64,000 nt of DNA. Origin: Clostridioides difficile (GTDB lineage Bacteria > Bacillota > Clostridia > Peptostreptococcales > Peptostreptococcaceae). The notes beneath the pieces were generated by a model. That model saw nothing but the letters and a program-made list of their open reading frames with translations, made no database searches and was not told the DNA's origin. Position numbers and translations under genes: made by a program. Every line of letters starts with the position of its first letter. Positions within the stretch are counted from its first letter, which is position 1. The stretch is taken from contig JABBZI010000005.1 of assembly GCA_012955965.1 (NCBI GenBank), positions 115,090 to 179,089 on the forward strand, given 5' to 3'. Below, piece after piece: positions 41,327 through 49,431 of this stretch.

Positions 41327-41497
41327 ATGGAATCAAATAATAACGCTATAAAGTCAACTGTTAAAAAAGGAATTTCTTTTGGCTCTTGTTTAGCAATGAT
41401 TATTTCCTATACTGCATGGAAGTCTATTCCGTGGGCTATTTTCCACGGTTTAATGAGTTGGATATATGTAATTTATTATTGGGCTAGATATATGTAG
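41327..41497 (+). CDS. Small membrane protein (56 aa)
   Basis: MESNNNAIKSTVKKGISFGS... is followed by two short hydrophobic stretches (about residues 16-27 and 33-52) and ends YYWARYM. GGAGG lies seven bases before the ATG; an earlier in-frame ATG at 41297 has no RBS. A strong terminator follows. No family recognised. Confidence 0.6.
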   Translation: MESNNNAIKSTVKKGISFGSCLAMIISYTAWKSIPWAIFHGLMSWIYVIYYWARYM

Positions 41498-41546
41498 ATT
41501 GAGATAATAAATAGTTGATATTGCTAAATTTAAGAAAAATAAATGT

Positions 41547-41575
41547 AAAAGCGAACAATTTATTTGTTCGCTTTT
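41547..41575 (+). terminator. Rho-independent terminator
   Basis: Perfect 12-base stem AAAAGCGAACAA / TTGTTCGCTTTT with a 5-base loop. The rest of the 41498-41823 gap is AT-rich, with ATTTATTCCAAGAAGT repeated near 41751 and 41771. Confidence 0.9.
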
Positions 41576-41823
41576 GTATTTTGTTATTTATCAATACAGG
41601 CTTAAGGGAGAAATAAAGTTTAAAATTATTTATAAGTAAAAAAGTCTCTATGAATAAAATAAAAATATTTAAGTTACTTATGAGTATCAAAACTCTATCT
41701 AAAGTAAAATTAATAAAAGAGTTTGTTGCAAAATAACATTTATATTGCAATTTATTCCAAGAAGTTATATATTTATTCCAAGAAGTGTTATAAATATATA
41801 ACTTTTTTAAGGGGTGATTTTAT

Positions 41824-42231
41824 ATGTCTAAACAACAAATTAGTATTAAATCAACACTTGTTTCAGAAACAATAGCAGTTACCTATTGTCTTGGAGTAAC
41901 ATTATCAAATAAGTATTTTTTTAAAGGAAGTGATATTGGATATATTCCTGTAATTATTTTGGCAGTAGCTTTAGGATGTCAATGGATTTATGACAAAAAG
42001 AATGATGATTTGATTGATGAAGCATCTAAATATATACTATCAAGAGTTAATGGGATTGCAATAAAAGTATTGTTTTATTCTATGGCTATAATAGCTGTAT
42101 TTCTTACAACACAGGATATAAATGTATCGAATTTAAGTCTAGGGATGCTTTTATTAGTAATTTTGTTTATTCAATCTTTGTTAAAGTTATTTTTATTTAT
42201 ATATTTTGATAGAAAGGGGATATACAATTAG
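41824..42231 (+). CDS. Four-helix membrane protein, partner of an XRE regulator
   Basis: A 135-aa membrane protein with helices at about residues 12-30, 38-53, 78-97 and 104-128. It carries a charged DKKNDDLIDEASKYILSR loop, the pattern of DUF2178-like proteins that are encoded directly before small XRE regulators. AAGGGGTG precedes the ATG. Its stop codon directly abuts the GTG start of the XRE gene. Function is unknown. Confidence 0.75.
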   Translation: MSKQQISIKSTLVSETIAVTYCLGVTLSNKYFFKGSDIGYIPVIILAVALGCQWIYDKKNDDLIDEASKYILSRVNGIAIKVLFYSMAIIAVFLTTQDINVSNLSLGMLLLVILFIQSLLKLFLFIYFDRKGIYN

Positions 42232-42450
42232 GTGTCAGTATCACTAAAGACAAAAATTAAATACTATAGAGAAAAGCACCTTATGACACAAGGAGAACTT
42301 GCAAAGTCAGTAGGAGTAAGACGTGAGACTATTGTACATTTAGAAAATGGTCGCTATAATCCTTCTTTAAAATTAGCGATGGATATTGCTAAGATATTTA
42401 ATACAACTGTAGAAGATTTATTTGAATTTGTTGAGGAGGATAACATTTAA
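42232..42450 (+). CDS. XRE family helix-turn-helix regulator
   Basis: A 72-aa DNA-binding protein: KTKIKYYREKHLMTQGELAK and SVGVRRETIVHLENGRYNPS, then KLAMDIAKIFNTTVEDLFEF, a complete HTH_XRE domain with the usual C-terminal DLF motif. The start is GTG immediately after the membrane-protein stop, with AGAAAGGGG upstream, so the pair is translationally coupled. Such small regulator/membrane protein pairs are frequent in Firmicutes and poorly understood. Confidence 0.9.
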   Translation: MSVSLKTKIKYYREKHLMTQGELAKSVGVRRETIVHLENGRYNPSLKLAMDIAKIFNTTVEDLFEFVEEDNI

Positions 42451-42682
42451 ATTTCAGTGGTCGCTTATACATTAGAAAATGAATGGTTTTATAAAGTTGA
42501 AAATATGTATTAATATTCACATAAAAATAAGTGCATTTTTATTACAAAAAAATTAAGTTACATAAATATAAAATTAATGTCAAATATACTTCCAAAATTA
42601 TCTAATCACATATATAATGTAATTATAAAAATAATGAATATTTTTATAGTAGTAGTTAATTCTCTAATAAGGAGGGTGCAAA

Positions 42683-42988
42683 ATGCCTAGTATGATTATA
42701 GAAGTTATAGGAGTATTGTTTATAGCTATTGGATTAATTTTGACATTCATTGAGATAAAAGGAAATTTTCCTTCTTTTTATGGTTTTGGTCAAAATTCTG
42801 TAAGAAAAAATGCTGTAGGTGTTATAGCAGCAGGAGTGGCTTTGATTTTCTTCAGAAATGGCATAGAGAGCATAGATTCTATAGCTACTTTTGGTATGTT
42901 TTTAGCTATAGAACTTGTTGTAATAGTTGCATATTTCTTAATAAGAAGAAAATTTGTTAAAGAAGACAAACATTTAAGAGTTAATTAA
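42683..42988 (+). CDS. Small membrane protein (101 aa)
   Basis: Three hydrophobic segments (about residues 4-24, 44-60 and 68-90) separated by IKGNFPSFYGFGQNSVRKN, which is rich in aromatic and Asn residues, and a charged tail RRKFVKEDKHLRVN. AGGAGGGTG precedes the ATG. No family recognised. Confidence 0.65.
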   Translation: MPSMIIEVIGVLFIAIGLILTFIEIKGNFPSFYGFGQNSVRKNAVGVIAAGVALIFFRNGIESIDSIATFGMFLAIELVVIVAYFLIRRKFVKEDKHLRVN

Positions 42989-43018
42989 CTAAATTATCTA
43001 CTATAAAAATTGGAAGAT

Positions 43019-43119
43019 TAAAAACAAGTAAAACTTTGTTTTTAGTTATTTGAAATCCAAATTTGATTATTTTTAGAGAAACTATGTTCTGTATAAAACT
43101 AGAATGTGGTTTCTTTTTT
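43019..43119 (+). terminator. Two hairpins in tandem
   Basis: TAAAAACAA / TTGTTTTTA at 43019-43044, and AGAAAC / GTTTCT with an inner TTCT/AGAA stem at 43077-43114 followed by T6. The second is a good rho-independent terminator. Nothing else is seen until the TetR promoter at 43220. Confidence 0.7.
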
Positions 43120-43219
43120 ATATGTAATATAATTTTTAGAAATAAAAGTCATAATATATTCTGTAAGGTAAACTAGATTAGACAATATGCAAATTCCTAT
43201 GTCTAGCCTTCCTAGAATC

Positions 43220-43261
43220 TTGACAAGAAAGTTAAGATACGAGATAATGAATTCATTCATT
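43220..43261 (+). promoter_or_regulatory. TetR-gene promoter with AATGAATTCATTCATT operator
   Basis: TTGACA (43220-43225), 17-bp spacer, GATAAT (43243-43248). AATGAATTCATTCATT at 43246-43261 overlaps the -10 and is related to the operators at 40101 and 44789, supporting autoregulation by the TetR product. Confidence 0.78.
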
Positions 43262-43293
43262 GGATATAAGATTAATTTAAAGGGAGTATTATT

Positions 43294-43977
43294 ATGGCTA
43301 AAACAAAAAAAATAGTAGATGGTAATATAAATCATGAAGAAATAAGTAGTAAACAACGTACACGAATATCAAAAGAACCTCAAGAGAGAAAACAAGAAAT
43401 AATTGAAACTGCTTTAGAATTATTTTCTGAAAAGGGATTTGAGAATACAACTATTCAAGATATAGCAGAAAAAATGAATGTTTCACAAGGACTCTGTTAT
43501 CGCTATTTTAAGTCTAAGACAGAAATCTTTGCCGCCACTTCAGAATTTTATGCTATGAAAGCTGTAGAACAAATACAAATTCCCATATCAGAGGATTTAC
43601 CTGCAATTGACAAGTTGAATACTATTATAAAGCGTATGTGTGAATACGAAATGAAGCACCATGAATTTGAAGCAAGATATAATGAAAATTCTGAGATAAG
43701 AGCGAGTAGACTAGACAATGTTGCTAAGCAACTGGTTGATGTTATGATTCCAATTGTAAAGCAAGGTGTAAGGGAAAATGTATTTCATTGTACAAATGTG
43801 ACTCTTGATACTAAGTTTTTGGTGTTTGGTATTATCCATACTTTTCATGAAGAGATGCCAAACGAAAATATTAAAGAATATATAGTATCTTTCCTTGATT
43901 TTATGAAAGATGCGTTTATTTGTACCTTAAAAATTGAAGATACAGATAAAATCGGTGACGGATGGCTTAATTTGTAG
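43294..43977 (+). CDS. TetR/AcrR family transcriptional regulator
   Basis: A 227-aa regulator with a Lys-rich ~30-residue N-terminal extension, then the HTH (EIIETALELFSEKGFENTTIQ, AEKMNVSQGLCYRYFKSKTEIF) and a helical ligand domain with EARYNENSEIRASRLDNVAKQL. It is flanked by five sites of the form TGAATGA/TCATTCA, one over its own -10 and others before a methyltransferase, a MATE relic and a CDF transporter gene, so it is the likely local repressor. AAGGGAG precedes the ATG. Confidence 0.9.
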   Translation: MAKTKKIVDGNINHEEISSKQRTRISKEPQERKQEIIETALELFSEKGFENTTIQDIAEKMNVSQGLCYRYFKSKTEIFAATSEFYAMKAVEQIQIPISEDLPAIDKLNTIIKRMCEYEMKHHEFEARYNENSEIRASRLDNVAKQLVDVMIPIVKQGVRENVFHCTNVTLDTKFLVFGIIHTFHEEMPNENIKEYIVSFLDFMKDAFICTLKIEDTDKIGDGWLNL

Positions 43978-44101
43978 ACCACTATATTTTAATTGTAAGT
44001 TGTTATTAAGTAATATGAAATTTTGATAAAGTATTTGCTTGGGAGTATATTTTAAAATAAAAAAAGACTTTAATTTATTCTAAAAGAGAGGTAAGTATAA
44101 T

Positions 44102-44560
44102 ATGAAACTACATAAAAAGATACAGCTTTTATTTTTAATGCTTTTATTTACGATAATGTTAACTTCTTGTTCTGGCTCTGCAATGTCATATACATTTGAA
44201 GTTGAAACTGGTGATAAGATAAAGGTAAGACTAGACACCTCCGATGGCTATTCATTGACACAGAAAGATGGGAAGTTTACTGTGAAAAAGAGCGATAAAG
44301 AAGTATTACAAGGAATATTTACTACAAAAGAAGGTTATGAAAAGTATCAAAGTATAAAGACCACTAAAGGAGTAAAGGTTCTTGAAGAGAAAGAGAAAGA
44401 TGAAAATAAGTATTTCTTTTATGAATTTAAGGGTGAAGCTGGTATAGAAAATAACTTTGTTCTTTGGGTTAAAGATTCAAATACAGGTGTAGTAATAGGT
44501 AGCTTGTCTGGAGAAAAAGAGGCAAAGTCTGCATTTGAAAGATTAACAATTACATTATAA
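44102..44560 (+). CDS. Putative lipoprotein
   Basis: A 152-aa exported protein. The signal peptide LLFLMLLFTIMLTSC ends in a lipobox (MLTSC) with Cys at about residue 23. The mature part is beta-rich and Lys/Glu-rich (FEVETGDKIKVRLDTSDGYS, then KGVKVLEEKEKDENKYFFYEF). AGAGGT precedes the ATG and a strong terminator follows. No family recognised. It separates the TetR gene from the CDF/MATE genes. Confidence 0.78.
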   Translation: MKLHKKIQLLFLMLLFTIMLTSCSGSAMSYTFEVETGDKIKVRLDTSDGYSLTQKDGKFTVKKSDKEVLQGIFTTKEGYEKYQSIKTTKGVKVLEEKEKDENKYFFYEFKGEAGIENNFVLWVKDSNTGVVIGSLSGEKEAKSAFERLTITL

Positions 44561-44610
44561 TAAGATTTATAATTAAATATTAATCATCAAAATCTAAAAT
44601 TCTGATTTTT

Positions 44611-44646
44611 AAAGCAGTTAATCTTATAAGATTAATTGCTTTTTTT
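44611..44646 (+). terminator. Rho-independent terminator
   Basis: AAAGCAGTTAATCTT / AAGATTAATTGCTTT, a long near-perfect stem with a T-run. Confidence 0.92.
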
Positions 44647-44723
44647 AATTTAGAATCAAACACTTTCTTTGTATTTATTTTAGCCATTTAATAAATAAAA
44701 AAGTGATATAAAATATCTTTAGC

Positions 44724-44804
44724 GAATGAATTTATTCATTCACTTGTTGACAAATTAGAAAAATTGATTTATTATTGAAATAAATTAGTGAATGAATTCA
44801 TTCA
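44724..44804 (+). promoter_or_regulatory. CDF-gene promoter flanked by two operators
   Basis: GAATGAAT-TT-ATTCATTC (44724-44741), then TTGACA (44747-44752), 17-bp spacer, TATTAT (44770-44775), then TGAATGAATTCATTCA (44789-44804, perfect 16-bp palindrome). Two sites bracket the promoter. About 170 bases of leader with no gene follow before the CDF start. Confidence 0.82.
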
Positions 44805-44976
44805 TTAATAAAAAATGACTGATTAGTTGAGTAGTGAAAAAAGGCCATTCATTGTACAAAATGAATAGTTAGTTAAGTAATGAAAAAAGATAGTCATTTT
44901 TAATAAGAGACTGACAAACCTAGTCTCTGAAAGCAGAATAACCAAAAAATATGTGTAAAGAAAGGTAGGAGTATAA

Positions 44977-46161
44977 ATGATATCATTGTTAGCTAAATTA
45001 TGTATAAAAGACAAAGAAAATATATCATCTCCAATAGTGCGTCAAGCTTATGCAAAAATTTGTAGCAGTGTAGGTATATTCTTAAACATACTATTATTTA
45101 TAGTTAAATTATTGTGTGGGACTATAAGTGGTTCAACTGCAATTATTACAGATGGATTCAATAACTTGGCTGATGCAGGGACTTCTTTTGCTTCATTCAT
45201 AGGCTTTTGTATTGCAGGTATTGGAGCAGGGGAAAATCATGTCTTTGGTCATGGAAGATATGAGTGGCTTATGGGAGTCTTGTATTCAATTGCCGTAATT
45301 ATCATGGGAAGTACACTAGCTCGAAATTCAATTATATCAATCAGTTCACCTAAAAGTATAGAATTCAGTTTTACCATTCTTTTTATTCTAATTTGTTCAA
45401 TAATCGTTAAGCTCTATATGTTTTTTTACAACAAAAAAATTGCAAAGAAAATTGATTCTACCGCAATGAAAGCAACATCTATAGATTGTATCAGTGACAT
45501 GGTTGCAACGACAGCAATAGTAATATCTTTACTGGCAGAGCATTTTACAGGATGGGCAATTGATGGATGGTGTGGATTATTGGTCTCTGTATTTATCATT
45601 TTTTCAGGGATGAAATCTATGTTTGAGATAGGAGGAAGATTATTAGGAAAATCTCCAGGTAAAGAAATGGTAAGTGAAATAACTAAAATAGCAATGGAGT
45701 ATGAGGAAGTACAAGGAATAAATGACTTGATTATTCATGATTATGGTCTTGGTCATTTTGTAATTTCAATGCACATTGAAGGGAGAGATGGAGTAAGTAG
45801 CAGTGTTTTAAATGATGTCGCAAATGAAATCTCTTACAGACTTTATATTGATATGGGGTGTAATGCTACAATACAGACGGATTTTTTAGTTACAGACCCC
45901 ATTATAGTTGATGAAATCTTTAAGAGAACTACAAAAGAAATACATAAAATTGAATCACATGCCACAATAAATGACTTGCGTATAATAAAGTCTGGTCTTT
46001 ATACAAATGTGATTTTAGTAATTGCAGGTTCAAATAAACTTCAAAAGATTGAAAGTGAAATTAGAAAAGCTATAGAAGAGGCTATTGCTACAATGGATTG
46101 TAGTTATCATGTAATGGTTAGACTTACTATTTCACGTCATAATAAGAAAGCTTGTATCTAA
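44977..46161 (+). CDS. Cation diffusion facilitator (CDF) family transporter
   Basis: A 394-aa metal exporter with six membrane helices in the first ~220 residues and a C-terminal cytosolic domain. The metal site motifs are visible: TDGFNNLADAG (helix 2; D-x-x-x-D type) and DCISDMVATTAIVI (helix 5), with the HVFGHGRYEWLMG loop between. An extra C-terminal segment after ~300 resembles a second ferredoxin-like cytosolic unit. GGTAGGAG precedes the ATG. Its promoter carries two TetR-type operators. The metal (Zn, Mn or Fe) is not determinable here. Confidence 0.9.
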   Translation: MISLLAKLCIKDKENISSPIVRQAYAKICSSVGIFLNILLFIVKLLCGTISGSTAIITDGFNNLADAGTSFASFIGFCIAGIGAGENHVFGHGRYEWLMGVLYSIAVIIMGSTLARNSIISISSPKSIEFSFTILFILICSIIVKLYMFFYNKKIAKKIDSTAMKATSIDCISDMVATTAIVISLLAEHFTGWAIDGWCGLLVSVFIIFSGMKSMFEIGGRLLGKSPGKEMVSEITKIAMEYEEVQGINDLIIHDYGLGHFVISMHIEGRDGVSSSVLNDVANEISYRLYIDMGCNATIQTDFLVTDPIIVDEIFKRTTKEIHKIESHATINDLRIIKSGLYTNVILVIAGSNKLQKIESEIRKAIEEAIATMDCSYHVMVRLTISRHNKKACI

Positions 46162-46308
46162 ATCATTATATAGGATAAGAAGGTTCATATATAATTTTAA
46201 TTGAAGAGCATATTATTATCACTTGCATATGAATGATTGTTTAGATTAAATTAGTAAACTTGAATAAGCATTGTATAAATAAAATTCATATAAGTTATAC
46301 AAAAAGAT

Positions 46309-46406
46309 AGTTATATAAATTACATGAAATAACAGTTATATAAACTACATAAATTAACGATTATAGAATCTATATGGAGCAACAGTTATAGAAACTACAT
46401 AAAAAA
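46309..46406. repeat. Tandem 25-bp repeat, four units
   Basis: Units start at 46309, 46334, 46359 and 46384, exact 25-bp steps; typical unit AGTTATATAAACTACATAAA followed by TTAAC. It lies between the CDF and MATE genes, just before the MATE RBS. Confidence 0.82.
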
Positions 46407-46428
46407 TTTTTAAAAAGGAGGATTTATC

Positions 46429-47778
46429 ATGAATAACGAACAACGTATAAAACTACTTAAAGAGACACCTATAAAAAAACTTTTATTAAAGATGGGAATT
46501 CCAACAATGATTGGAATGTTAGTTACAGGATTCTACAATCTGGTAGACGCTTATTTTGTTGGAGGGCTTGGTACTAGTCAGATGGGAGCTGTTTCGATTG
46601 CATTTCCACTTGGTCAAGTAATTGTTGGCATAGCATTATTATTTGGTGGTGGAGTATCATCATACTTATCCAGATTATTAGGCGAAGGGAATCACTCACA
46701 GGCTAATCATGCAGCATCAACTGCACTATACTCAAGTATATTTATTGGTATAATCTCAATTATACTGATTGAGTGTTTTATTGATAAAATCATATTTGCA
46801 CTAGGGGCTACAGATACTATTTTTCCATATGCAAAACAGTATGCAGTGATTTATGTGGCAAGTTCAATTTTTAATGTATTCAATGTGACTATGAACAATA
46901 TAGCAACCAGTGAGGGGTCAACTAAAATATCTATGATAAGCATGTTATTAGGAGCAGGCCTGAATTTGGTATTAGCACCTATTTGTATATATGGATTAAA
47001 TATGGGTATCTCAGGTGCAGCAATTGCAACTGCTATAGCACAGGCAATAACTAGTTTAATGTATGTAGTTTATCTATTGATGAAAAAAAGTATTTTCAGT
47101 TTTTCTATAAGAGAGTTTAAATTTGAACGTGAAATTTACTTACAGATACTTAAAGTAGGGATACCAACTCTTGTATTTCAGATTTTAACAAGTGTAGCTA
47201 TAGGGCTTACAAATAAAGGAGCTCAAGGTTATGGTGATTCAGCAATAGCAGCCATGGGAATTGTTACACGTATAATGTCAATGGGTTCTTATGCAGTATT
47301 TGGTTTTGAGAAAGGATTTCAACCAGTAGCAGGATATAGTTATGGAGCCAAGCAATATGTGAGATTAAATGAGGCTATAAATACTACTTTAAAGTGGACT
47401 ACTACTTTTTGTTTATTGATGTCAATAGTTTTAATTATATTTCCAGAGCCTATTATATCTTTATTCTCAACCAATGATAAGTCTGTAATAGAAATTGGTA
47501 CATTTGCTCTTAGAATAAGTAGTGTGATGTTTATTTTCTTTGGATTTGGGACAGTTTATTCTATATTATTTCTTGCTCTTGGTAAGGCAAAAGAAGGTGC
47601 ATTTCTTAGTGTAAGCAGACAAGGGTTATTTTTTATACCTACTATACTGTTGTTACCATCAATTATGGGGATTAATGGTGTGATTTTTGCTCAACCAATT
47701 GCTGATTTATTTATGGTTATATCTGCTGCAATTTTGGCAGTGAAATTGAAGAAAGAGATAAGAGCTTTGGCAGTATAA
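46429..47778 (+). CDS. MATE family multidrug efflux transporter (MepA-like)
   Basis: A 449-aa twelve-helix exporter, closely similar to that at 34274-35647: IKKLLLKMGIPTMIGMLVTG, AYFVGGLGTSQMGAVSIAF, then QPVAGYSYGAKQYVRLNEAI and ALGKAKEGAFLSVSRQG. It follows the CDF gene on the same strand with a 25-bp repeat between and AAGGAGG before the ATG. It may share the CDF promoter, and hence the TetR control, which is inference. Confidence 0.9.
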   Translation: MNNEQRIKLLKETPIKKLLLKMGIPTMIGMLVTGFYNLVDAYFVGGLGTSQMGAVSIAFPLGQVIVGIALLFGGGVSSYLSRLLGEGNHSQANHAASTALYSSIFIGIISIILIECFIDKIIFALGATDTIFPYAKQYAVIYVASSIFNVFNVTMNNIATSEGSTKISMISMLLGAGLNLVLAPICIYGLNMGISGAAIATAIAQAITSLMYVVYLLMKKSIFSFSIREFKFEREIYLQILKVGIPTLVFQILTSVAIGLTNKGAQGYGDSAIAAMGIVTRIMSMGSYAVFGFEKGFQPVAGYSYGAKQYVRLNEAINTTLKWTTTFCLLMSIVLIIFPEPIISLFSTNDKSVIEIGTFALRISSVMFIFFGFGTVYSILFLALGKAKEGAFLSVSRQGLFFIPTILLLPSIMGINGVIFAQPIADLFMVISAAILAVKLKKEIRALAV

Positions 47779-47797
47779 ATTAATATAGAGTATCGCA

Positions 47798-48361
47798 ATG
47801 AAATGTTGTGTAAAGGGTTTTCTTTATCATCCCAATAAGATAGAGGGTAGTACTTTTACTACAGAGGCATTGGCATTTTTGCTTGATAAAAATGTCGTTA
47901 CAGGAAGACATACCTTAGATGACGTACAAGAAACTGTTAATTCTAGCTATGTATTTGATGCAATAATTGATTCATTGAAAGAAAAGATAACACATAGTTT
48001 CTTAAGAAATTTACATTCAAGTTTAATGTTTAATACAACGCTTGAAGTAGAGCCAAAGCTTGATGAGTTAATTGAATGGTACTACAATCAAAATGAAATA
48101 ACTACTAAAGTTATAGCTGAATTTCATTATAGATTTGAATTGATACATCCATTTCAAGATAGTAATGGTCGCATAGGTAGATTTATTATGTTAAAACAGA
48201 TGCTAGAAAATAATCTTCCTATAAAAATTGCATCTTGGGATAGTGAAGATTTATATAGAAGTTCCTTAAGTTCATGTGGTATAGGGAATTATGACCCTTT
48301 GATTGAATATATATCAAATATAAAAATCGTAAATATAAAACTTATGCAGTATAAAATTTAA
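47798..48361 (+). CDS. Fic family protein with short N-terminus and degenerate motif
   Basis: A 187-aa Fic-fold protein (adenylyltransferase/AMPylase family). The active loop reads HPFQDSNGRIGRF (near residue 120), against the consensus HPFx(D/E)GNGRxxR, so the first Gly is Ser. An autoinhibitory-type motif YHPNKIEGS is present near the N-terminus, with Pro at the position normally Ser or Thr. The N-terminal domain of larger Fic proteins is missing; the ATG lacks a good RBS. It lies 20 bp after the MATE gene. Confidence 0.75.
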   Translation: MKCCVKGFLYHPNKIEGSTFTTEALAFLLDKNVVTGRHTLDDVQETVNSSYVFDAIIDSLKEKITHSFLRNLHSSLMFNTTLEVEPKLDELIEWYYNQNEITTKVIAEFHYRFELIHPFQDSNGRIGRFIMLKQMLENNLPIKIASWDSEDLYRSSLSSCGIGNYDPLIEYISNIKIVNIKLMQYKI

Positions 48362-48410
48362 AATATATTAATGATAATATAAACATATTAAAAATCTAAA
48401 TTAAAAATAG

Positions 48411-48448
48411 AAAAATAAAAAATTTTAAATTTAAAATTTTTTATTTTT
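48411..48448. terminator. Perfect 38-bp AT-only palindrome
   Basis: Arms AAAAATAAAAAATTTTAAA / TTTAAAATTTTTTATTTTT, perfect over 19 bp each side. It can form a hairpin terminator on either strand. The same TTTTAAATTTAAAA core recurs at 49348-49375 after the GntR gene. Confidence 0.65.
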
Positions 48449-48608
48449 TATTTATTGCGGAAAGAATAAAAAGATGCTATACTTTTTGTAACATATTATT
48501 CCATTTATTAAGACATAATAAGCTTTTATAGTTTAATTTGTCTAATGCTATTTTAGAGATTATGTTTTTATTATAATATGGCAAAAGAATAGAAATAAGG
48601 TGATAGTA

Positions 48609-49259
48609 GTGAAAGTAAAATCAAATTTAGATGAAATTTTATATCATAAGATTATTGAAAGTCTTATTCGTGGCGAATACTCTGTGGGTCAAAAAATCTT
48701 ACTAAATGACCTTTGTGAAAAATTTGAAGTAAGTAGAACACCAGTAGTACAAGCAGTAAAAATGTTAAATAAAGATGGTGTGCTTACTATTATGACAAAT
48801 GGTAAAGTATATGTACCAGAGTATGAATACGATATGGTAAAGCAAGTTTGTGAAACGAGAACACTGATTGAAACATATGCTTTAGAAAAAATGATGCAAG
48901 AGGAAGAAGACGTGTTCCAACAAAAGTTAGAAGTAATAAAAAGATATTCTGATAAATGTGAAGAGTTCTATAAACAAGAAAAATCTGTAGAACTTGCATT
49001 GACAGATTTAAAATTACACAAAGCTATTGTTGAAGGTGCTAATAATGAGATTTTAAATGATGTATATGTTGGTATACAAGGAAGATTTGTAGTAGTTAAT
49101 TATCTGATACGACCATTAAAAAATCGTAACTATGAAGGAACAGTGCAAGACCATTTTGAAATATTGAAATTTATTGAAAGTAAAGATACAAAAAAAGCAG
49201 TGGAGAAATTAAGAAGTCATATTCAAGGCACTATTAAACGCTTTTGTGAAGATGAATAA
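48609..49259 (+). CDS. GntR family transcriptional regulator (FadR subfamily)
   Basis: A ~216-aa regulator with an N-terminal winged helix (SLIRGEYSVGQKILLNDLCE, KFEVSRTPVVQAVKMLNKDG) and a C-terminal all-helical FCD/FadR-type ligand domain (ETRTLIETYALEKM ... DLKLHKAIVEGANNEIL). The start is GTG; AAGGTGAT at 48598 fits the GTG at 48609 better than the one at 48600. It is upstream of, and likely controls, the two-peptidase/permease operon. The inducer is perhaps a peptide or amino acid. Confidence 0.85.
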   Translation: MKVKSNLDEILYHKIIESLIRGEYSVGQKILLNDLCEKFEVSRTPVVQAVKMLNKDGVLTIMTNGKVYVPEYEYDMVKQVCETRTLIETYALEKMMQEEEDVFQQKLEVIKRYSDKCEEFYKQEKSVELALTDLKLHKAIVEGANNEILNDVYVGIQGRFVVVNYLIRPLKNRNYEGTVQDHFEILKFIESKDTKKAVEKLRSHIQGTIKRFCEDE

Positions 49260-49347
49260 TGTACTTAGAGATTTCTATATATTACAGGAAGCCATAAGGC
49301 TTCCTAAAAAAATAGCCTTTATAAAATTTTTTATTTTAAATTTAAAA

Positions 49348-49375
49348 TTTTTTATTTTAAATTTAAAATAAAAAA
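49348..49375. promoter_or_regulatory. Perfect 28-bp palindrome before the peptidase operon
   Basis: Half-site TTTTTTATTTTAAA reads identically on both strands. It lies between the GntR gene and the first S9 peptidase gene and shares its TTTTAAATTTAAAA core with the palindrome at 48411-48448. It may be a GntR operator or attenuator. Confidence 0.55.
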
Positions 49376-49431
49376 TGAAAGAGGTGGTAGAGAGTTTGAA
49401 TAAAATTATTTCAGAAAGGATAGAAAAGACT

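Noticed and set aside
41484..41750. 88-codon minus-strand frame
   Set aside because: AT-rich chance frame crossing a strong terminator; no RBS or similarity.
43099..43356. 85-codon minus-strand frame
   Set aside because: It overlaps the TetR gene start and its promoter and has no RBS.
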